Positions 58,781-64,000 of a stretch of 64,000 bases of DNA are shown one piece after another (within the stretch, counting starts at the first letter, position 1; the number at the start of each line of letters is the position of its first letter). The translations under genes were made by a program, and so were the position numbers. This DNA comes from Perkinsus olseni (lineage: Eukaryota; Perkinsozoa; Perkinsida): positions 62,001-126,000 of the forward strand of contig JABANN010000006.1 of NCBI GenBank assembly GCA_013115125.1, read 5' to 3'. The notes below the pieces were generated by a model. It was not told the DNA's origin and ran no database searches. It saw only the letters and a list, made by a program, of their open reading frames with translations.

Positions 58781-59665
58781 ACAAGCTCTTGTGCCGCTGT
58801 GTCATGTATCGCTCCAGAACTCATAGAGTAGTCCGTCGTTAATATAGATAACTTGTACTTCACATAACAATCTGTTGAGCATTGCCTCTCTTGGAAGCCT
58901 ATCCCTCCTTGTAGCCTTACCATCTTGGGAGGCCGCGAAACCGTCGTGCAGCGTGTCAACTTTCTATCAGAGCTTCGTTGGAAGCTACGCATGACGTCTT
59001 TGCTGCAGCCTACCTTATTATGACTTTTTCATCTGTTGACGAGAGTACCACGATGATATCGTTAAATGACCATGTGCATGTTGTCTTGTCAATAAGAACC
59101 GATGAACATGATCAATCTTGATCATCAGCTCCCTTTCATGCCGAATTCTCGAGCGGCTTGAAGATGCGATCCATTCGCGGAGCGTCGAAGGTACCACTCG
59201 ACTTCGTCTCGTCTTGGCTACCTACTCGAACCGCCTGGAACAGAACAGCTTGTGACAGCATTTTTACCCATAACAGGAAAATTCTTCGACACAAATTTTA
59301 GTTTTAGTCTCAACCGCACAGTTCAGTCCGAGGTATGGAACCGCTTTGCGTATAGGAACTTCGATCGCTCAGAAAGTACCTCCTCGCTAATCGTTCGCCC
59401 ATGAATCGCACCGACCGAAATGAGTTTCGATTTCGCATGAGTCACTCAGTGGATGCATTGCGACAAAAGTACACGACCCGTCGCGCTGGTCTCTAGTGAA
59501 TCCATGAAAACCTCCGCCCAAAACCAAAAACTCTGCGCATCAAACGATTAACGCGAGCACAAGAGTACAGGACAAAGCAATAATAACCTTGAGGCCTCAT
59601 TGGTGTCCCTCTTGGTGGGTATTGAAAAGTCTCCATTGTTTCCAAATTGTGCCGTGTCTTAATTT

Positions 59666-59690
59666 GGCACAATGCAAAAGGCATTGTGCC
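59666..59690. repeat. Perfect hairpin, 10-bp stem, 5-nt loop
   Basis: GGCACAATGC pairs exactly with GCATTGTGCC around AAAAG. A partial third copy of the arm (AATTGTGCC) lies just upstream at 59645-59653. Confidence 0.8.
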
Positions 59691-60025
59691 GAAGATAATA
59701 GAGGACATTCGACGATAATAACTCGAAGCCTTCCAGTCTACGGCTGTTGGCGCAACCGAGATGAGAGTGAGACCCAGTTGCCAAATCAGAATGGGCCAAT
59801 CATACTAACCCCCGAGTTGAGATATTCACCGTCAATAAATCACTCCCAGAGGAGGGAGACAGCAAAGGTACGAAACAGGTACGACGTCAGCACAAGAAAC
59901 TTGGAACGACTTAATTAACCGTTCGGCGGCCGAACTTCGGCCCACTAGTCTAGGCCTCAACAGTTCGGGATCGGAGGTGGAGCAGTGATGGGTGAGAGGT
60001 TAACGATGAGTCATCCGTAGATGGG

Positions 60026-60046
60026 AGCGTTATCGACGATAACGCT
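60026..60046. repeat. Perfect palindrome, 10-bp arms and 1-nt centre
   Basis: AGCGTTATCG and CGATAACGCT flank a single A. It lies about 470 bp upstream of the 60513 secreted gene. Confidence 0.8.
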
Positions 60047-60512
60047 CGTCGTGACATGGCAGCGCAATTGGGTGAACATCATGGATCAGATCATCACGAT
60101 CTGTCAATGGCACTGACAGAGCGCGCAGTGGCCGACTTATGACTCCTCAGAGTGTTCACGCTTCAGCCTTGTAGCATTAGCGGCAATGTCGTTCGTCGTG
60201 TGCTGCACCACAACACATACGAGATGGTGTGCGCCTGTGTATCCCTGTGCGCATCATAAAAGTTCGATGTTTATCTTCATATGTGAGGCTTACCAGTCCG
60301 GGGTTGTTCCCAATGATACCTCTTCGCCCGAGCATTGCGAAGCTGCCTCGGCTGGCTGTGGGCAGATACCTAGATCGTCGAATTCCTTTAGTGATGCTTC
60401 GCGCGAGCAGGCGTGCAAGGTGTTCGATTGTCTTGTGCGGCGTCCCTCAGCTCATGTTTGTGCTTCATCTCAGCTGTGTACCGCCCGACTCGGTCATTCA
60501 CCTATTTTGAAG

Positions 60513-60893
60513 ATGCGCGTCCTCACCAGCGTCTTGGTCTTCGCCCTCGTGGCCGCCGATAACGCCTGCAACGATAATGATAAAAAGGTTATCAACGGCA
60601 AGCTCTTCTCCGGTTACCTCTGGTACTGTAGTCAGCACGCCGCTGGGGATCCCTCCAAGGTCCCGCCTTGTCTCGAGTCGGGATGCAAGTTGACTGACGG
60701 ATGCGCCAACTGTTTCGGCGCCTTCGCGAAGTGTGGACAGGCCCACTGCCTCAGCCAGTGCCTGAGTAGCCCAGCCGCTCAGGCGTGCAAGGACTGTATG
60801 GACAAGAACGGCTGCAATACCGCAGTCTTGAAGTGCACAGGCTTGAGCAGCCTCTTCCCCGCCCCTACGGCCCAGTCGCAGAAGTGCTATTGA
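60513..60893 (+). CDS. 14-cysteine secreted protein
   Basis: A 126-aa single exon. The ATG at 60513 opens the signal peptide MRVLTSVLVFALVAADNACN; a longer frame from 60186 exists but would bury the signal. The 14 cysteines are kept, with FGAFAKC in place of FGDFGQC and one extra residue in the CGQAHC spacing. The PAPTAQ tail matches the others. The leader does not resemble those at 46061, 52029 and 58403, so regulation may differ. Confidence 0.88.
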   Translation: MRVLTSVLVFALVAADNACNDNDKKVINGKLFSGYLWYCSQHAAGDPSKVPPCLESGCKLTDGCANCFGAFAKCGQAHCLSQCLSSPAAQACKDCMDKNGCNTAVLKCTGLSSLFPAPTAQSQKCY

Positions 60894-61626
60894 CTGACAG
60901 ACAGTGCAGCTGTGTCATACATGGAGTTAGCGGGTTGGTGACACCGTGTTGTTACCATAGCCTAGAACTTCAGGAGTTGTATCGGTGCAGCTGTCCGTCG
61001 TTGGCCACTGAGTCTACCATAGCCCGTGTGGAATCTTCGATTGGTCTGTTAGCGAGTTTTCTGCCGCATGTCAATTTTATCCGTTCAGAGCCTCGTTGGA
61101 GGCTACACCTAACTTTTTCGAAGCTGCTTCCCCCGATATGAATCATAGCTTATGATTCTTCATTATTCGATCCCAGAGATGAGTAAGGTTTCGTTAGACG
61201 AGGATGCATTCATGTTTGCTTGTCAATCAAATATGTCAGCAGCGAAGCATCCTGATGTTGCAGCTACTTGTTGCATAAAGTACCGCCAGATAGGTATCCG
61301 CCGAGATCTCCCCGAAACTGAAGCTACCTCATACTGAAGTGCATATAACTAGTAACCCAGCGCTCACTCAGACGATGAAACTCGAGCTCCATACATGTAC
61401 CGTCTCCCGTTATCGACTAGTAAACTGGGCATAACATGAAGTCATCGATGAGAGGAAATGGCTCTAATCCGCTTCGCGTGAAAATCCTACCGCATGGGCG
61501 TGCAAATTTGCGCTCTCCATACCCCACGCAAGATCCGGCTCACCAACCTCACCACTTGTGGCGATGAACGCGCCGTGTGACCTTCTTGCGTGGTTCGCCA
61601 ACGACAGTCGCTGAGCATCTCGTTCG
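60894..61626. other. Gap of about 730 bp between convergent genes
   Basis: It holds the 3' flank of 60513 and of the minus-strand gene. A 61-codon ORF at 61152-61337 has no features. Confidence 0.45.
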
Positions 61627-63889
61627 TCAGTTGATGGGGATAGACTGATGTCCCAGCGTACCTTCCACCATGGGCTGCGTGGGAGGGAGGGACCAGAAGG
61701 GCATGGAATGAGGATTCATCGGTTGGGTTTGTGGTAACGCATTCAGGGCTTCGCTGGATTCGCCACCTGCGATCAGCATCCTCTGCTTTTTCACCCCAGG
61801 ATACTCAGACGGGCTCGTCGGAGGCGGTGGAGTGCTCGAGATTGATGCGTCTTCGAAGTTCATCCCCCGCGAATTCCCGGCCAGAATATTGTCTTGAATA
61901 TTGACCAACTGCCCCATATCCTGCGTGGCTTCGAGGGTCTCGTGCGAAGAAGGGGAAGCATCCTGTGGACACTCCACCGGTTGTGTAGCCACAATAGGTC
62001 GCCAGCGAGAGACCGGAGCCTCAGCCCCGCTGGACTTAGTCGTTGTTGCTCTCGCAGGAAGGTGTGAGCTTAAATGCTGAGAGGGCTCCGCTATATCGTA
62101 ATACACCTCAGTGTTTATCTTGGACTCGCCCTGCGGCCTCTTTCCAGCCCAGTCCGTCAAGATTTCACTCATCGGCTGGGTGGGGGGCACTGTTTCCGAG
62201 AACGATTCTGGTTTTGCAGTACTTCGGATGCTGTGTCTTGACGGGTGGTGCGGCCTCGCCACGCTGGTAGCCTCGGCTGTTGTCCTCTGAGGTGTCGGTT
62301 GCTTCCGCAGTGTCGACACTCGTACTCGACCGCAGAGATCCATAACTGGAACGGCTCCAACTAGCGTTCGCCCAGCATCCTTGAGGACTTGGTCGGTCAT
62401 CTCCCGGCCGAGGACGCTCTGAGCACAGGGACTGCCCTGTGTCCGTGACTGTTGGTTCCTCTTTAACGGCGGGTCGATGAGTTTCAGTGTCATGGGATAG
62501 TCCCTTTCAGCTCCTCCTCTGCCATCGGTGACGCTTCCGGCGCTTGGTAAGTTCGTGCCGTACGGCTCGCATTTTTCCAAAGAAGCTCCTCCAGTCTTCG
62601 AATGGACCTTCCCAAGCAGCGAGCAGTCTCCTTGCAATTTCACGAACATATCACAGTCGGTAGTATTCGAGGGCTCTGCTGTCCGCCATTTCTCCGTACG
62701 CGATGCCCTGGGAGTAGGTAAAGGGGCTACTCCCATACCGGTGTCTCGAACATGTCCATCCTTATAACGGGTTCCATAAGCCTCAGCCGAGAGTAGGTGC
62801 TCATCCGCGGCCAACAGAGCGTCAATATCCTCAATTGCGAGGTCCTCAAACGGATCATTGGTCTGATCTTCTTTTCCCCGACCTAGCGACCCTCCTTCGC
62901 TTACACATGAACAATCATCTGAAGAACGAGAATCTGACTCTGACGTGTGCCGCCCCCTGGTGGAGGTGCAACATGGGCTAACCTCACGTTCATCATCTGC
63001 AACGTCGTAGACACCTGGGTCCTGCTTGTTAACGTCTATGAAACGAGAATCTTCGAAAAGCTCGGAACCAACATGGGCATCATAAAAGCTGTCGATATCT
63101 GTCAAAGCCAAGTCCCATGGGAGAATCTCTACAGCTCGAGAGCGTCGAACTCAGCCCAGCATCATTAAAAAGCGCAAAAGGAAGAATGCCCTCCAGGGCG
63201 GCCTGTTGGTGGTTGTCGGGTTCCAACGAAGTCTCGAACGAGCCTTCTGGAAGGTCTTCCGGCAGGCGTCCGTCCCCAGAAAAAGACAGCTCAGATGCAA
63301 GATCACTCGGAGCTTCGTCTAGGGTAGTCCATTCGGACGAGTCGTCCTCGGCATCACCGCTTCCTGCCCTGTATATGCCATGTGCGGAGCCACCTGGACA
63401 CTCGACTCCAGACAAGATGTTCGCCCAGAGCCCGGGATTCGCCTCAGCCGACGGCGTGCTCATCCTGCAAGCTTCGCGCCTCGCTTTACGGTTTGCACTG
63501 GAGTTGTTATGTGCTCCCCATGAACTGGAGCACCCCTTCAGACGGCCTCTATTCATCCTACTTGTGGTCCCTGTCAAGGCATCCGAAAGATTCCCGCCGC
63601 TAGAGGGACGTCGTAGATTCTCAGGGCCAGTCTTCCCGAGGGGGAACAGAGGTGTCACCCTCAACACTGACTCAGTTGTCGAGGACACAATCAGCTCGGA
63701 CGGTCCCCTGACGACCCTCTCTGGGAAGGCCTTTTCAGCGAAAATATCTGGTGATCCGTCGGCGGCGCCCGTCTTGGAAGCTATAGCATCGAGGCACTCC
63801 TTTATTGAGTTGGACCTGCGTATTGAGTGACATCATTACAGGCCAGGAGGCTACCTCCGAGATCCAACAGTGAGATGAGGCATCGACAT
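61627..63889 (-). CDS. Disordered 729-aa protein with TQPM motifs
   Basis: Three exons, 63889-63855, 63815-63133 and 63098-61627, with very short introns (39 and 34 nt), join exactly to 729 aa. The first exon supplies MSMPHLTVGSR and the second begins RSNSIKECLDAI. The chain is Ser/Pro/Asp/Glu-rich throughout; acidic stretches (GDAEDDSSEW, LAIEDIDALLAADEH) alternate with basic ones. A short motif recurs near the C-terminus: VPPTQPMSEI, VATQPVECP, LPQTQPMNPH and LPPTQPMVEG. TQP-type motifs suggest short linear docking sites, but no binding partner can be named. No folded domain, signal peptide or membrane segment was seen. A plus-strand ORF (63117-63830) overlapping exon 2 is judged a shadow because it has no splice partner. 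Confidence 0.6.
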
Positions 63890-64000
63890 TTGATACTATA
63901 GAATCGATCAACTACCAGGTTGAAAGTGGCTGAACCACACACGACCGACCATTTAATTAACGGAATCTCGACAAGTGCGTGACTTGCGATGAAGTGAACT

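Larger units (their letters stand above)
58781..60512. other. Gap with hairpins, no confident gene
   Basis: Contains the hairpins at 59666-59690 and 60026-60046. Several ORFs (for example plus 59589-59918) lack domains. The frame open from 60186 into the next gene is upstream leader. Confidence 0.45.

Noticed and set aside
63117-63830. 237-codon plus-strand ORF near the right edge
   Set aside because: Lies opposite exon 2 of the TQPM gene, which has consistent splice partners on both sides; the plus frame has no domain.
1-64000. CRISPR arrays, prokaryotic operons, rRNA genes
   Set aside because: No regularly spaced repeats, no Shine-Dalgarno-driven gene strings and no rRNA-like sequence were seen; pervasive introns argue for a eukaryote.

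Overview
The window is nuclear DNA of a protist, not bacterial DNA. Almost every gene I could resolve is broken by short spliceosomal introns (mostly 34-60 nt, GTAGG/GTGAG donors, CAG/TAG acceptors), intergenic gaps are often only 90-200 bp, and neighbouring genes often share a strand. Tandem paralogues, families of small secreted cysteine-rich proteins, polycystin-like channels and a tandem CLC pair suggest an alveolate such as Perkinsus. That assignment is inference; no rRNA or spliced-leader gene is present to prove it.

Layout. Positions 1-2.8 kb hold only weak ORFs. From 2.8 to 11.5 kb there is a minus-strand cluster: a long disordered protein with a degenerate NADAR-like domain, NOP14 (many exons) and RLP24. 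The last two are ribosome-assembly factors. A divergent promoter with a 21-nt palindrome separates RLP24 from a complete RAD6/UBE2A-type E2 (12.0-12.5 kb). Next on the plus strand come a small hypothetical gene, a six-exon 259-aa unknown, a nucleoredoxin-like thioredoxin (16.2-16.9 kb) and a 7.7-kb coiled-coil gene whose N-terminus looks like a decayed kinesin motor (17.1-24.8 kb).

From 25.5 to 36 kb there is a small secreted protein, two tandem minus-strand phosphagen-kinase paralogues that have both lost the catalytic acidic pair, and two tandem plus-strand CLC-7-like Cl-/H+ exchangers. From 37 to 42 kb there is a 14-cysteine secreted protein, a small divergent hypothetical gene and an 838-aa protein with four copies of a roughly 60-aa repeat followed by coiled coil.

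From 43 to 61 kb the DNA is accessory in character. Five more members of the 14-cysteine secreted family lie here, and a 5-6 kb segment (one family member plus a polycystin-like channel gene) is duplicated in tandem; the second channel copy has an early stop. An inverted-repeat element, dispersed repeat copies and an orphan 5' leader sit around the duplication junction. The window ends with a minus-strand, three-exon, 729-aa disordered protein carrying TQPM motifs.

Functional themes are ribosome biogenesis, ubiquitin conjugation, ion transport and lineage-specific secreted proteins. Splice models were made by eye from reading-frame continuity and family alignment; none is supported by RNA evidence.
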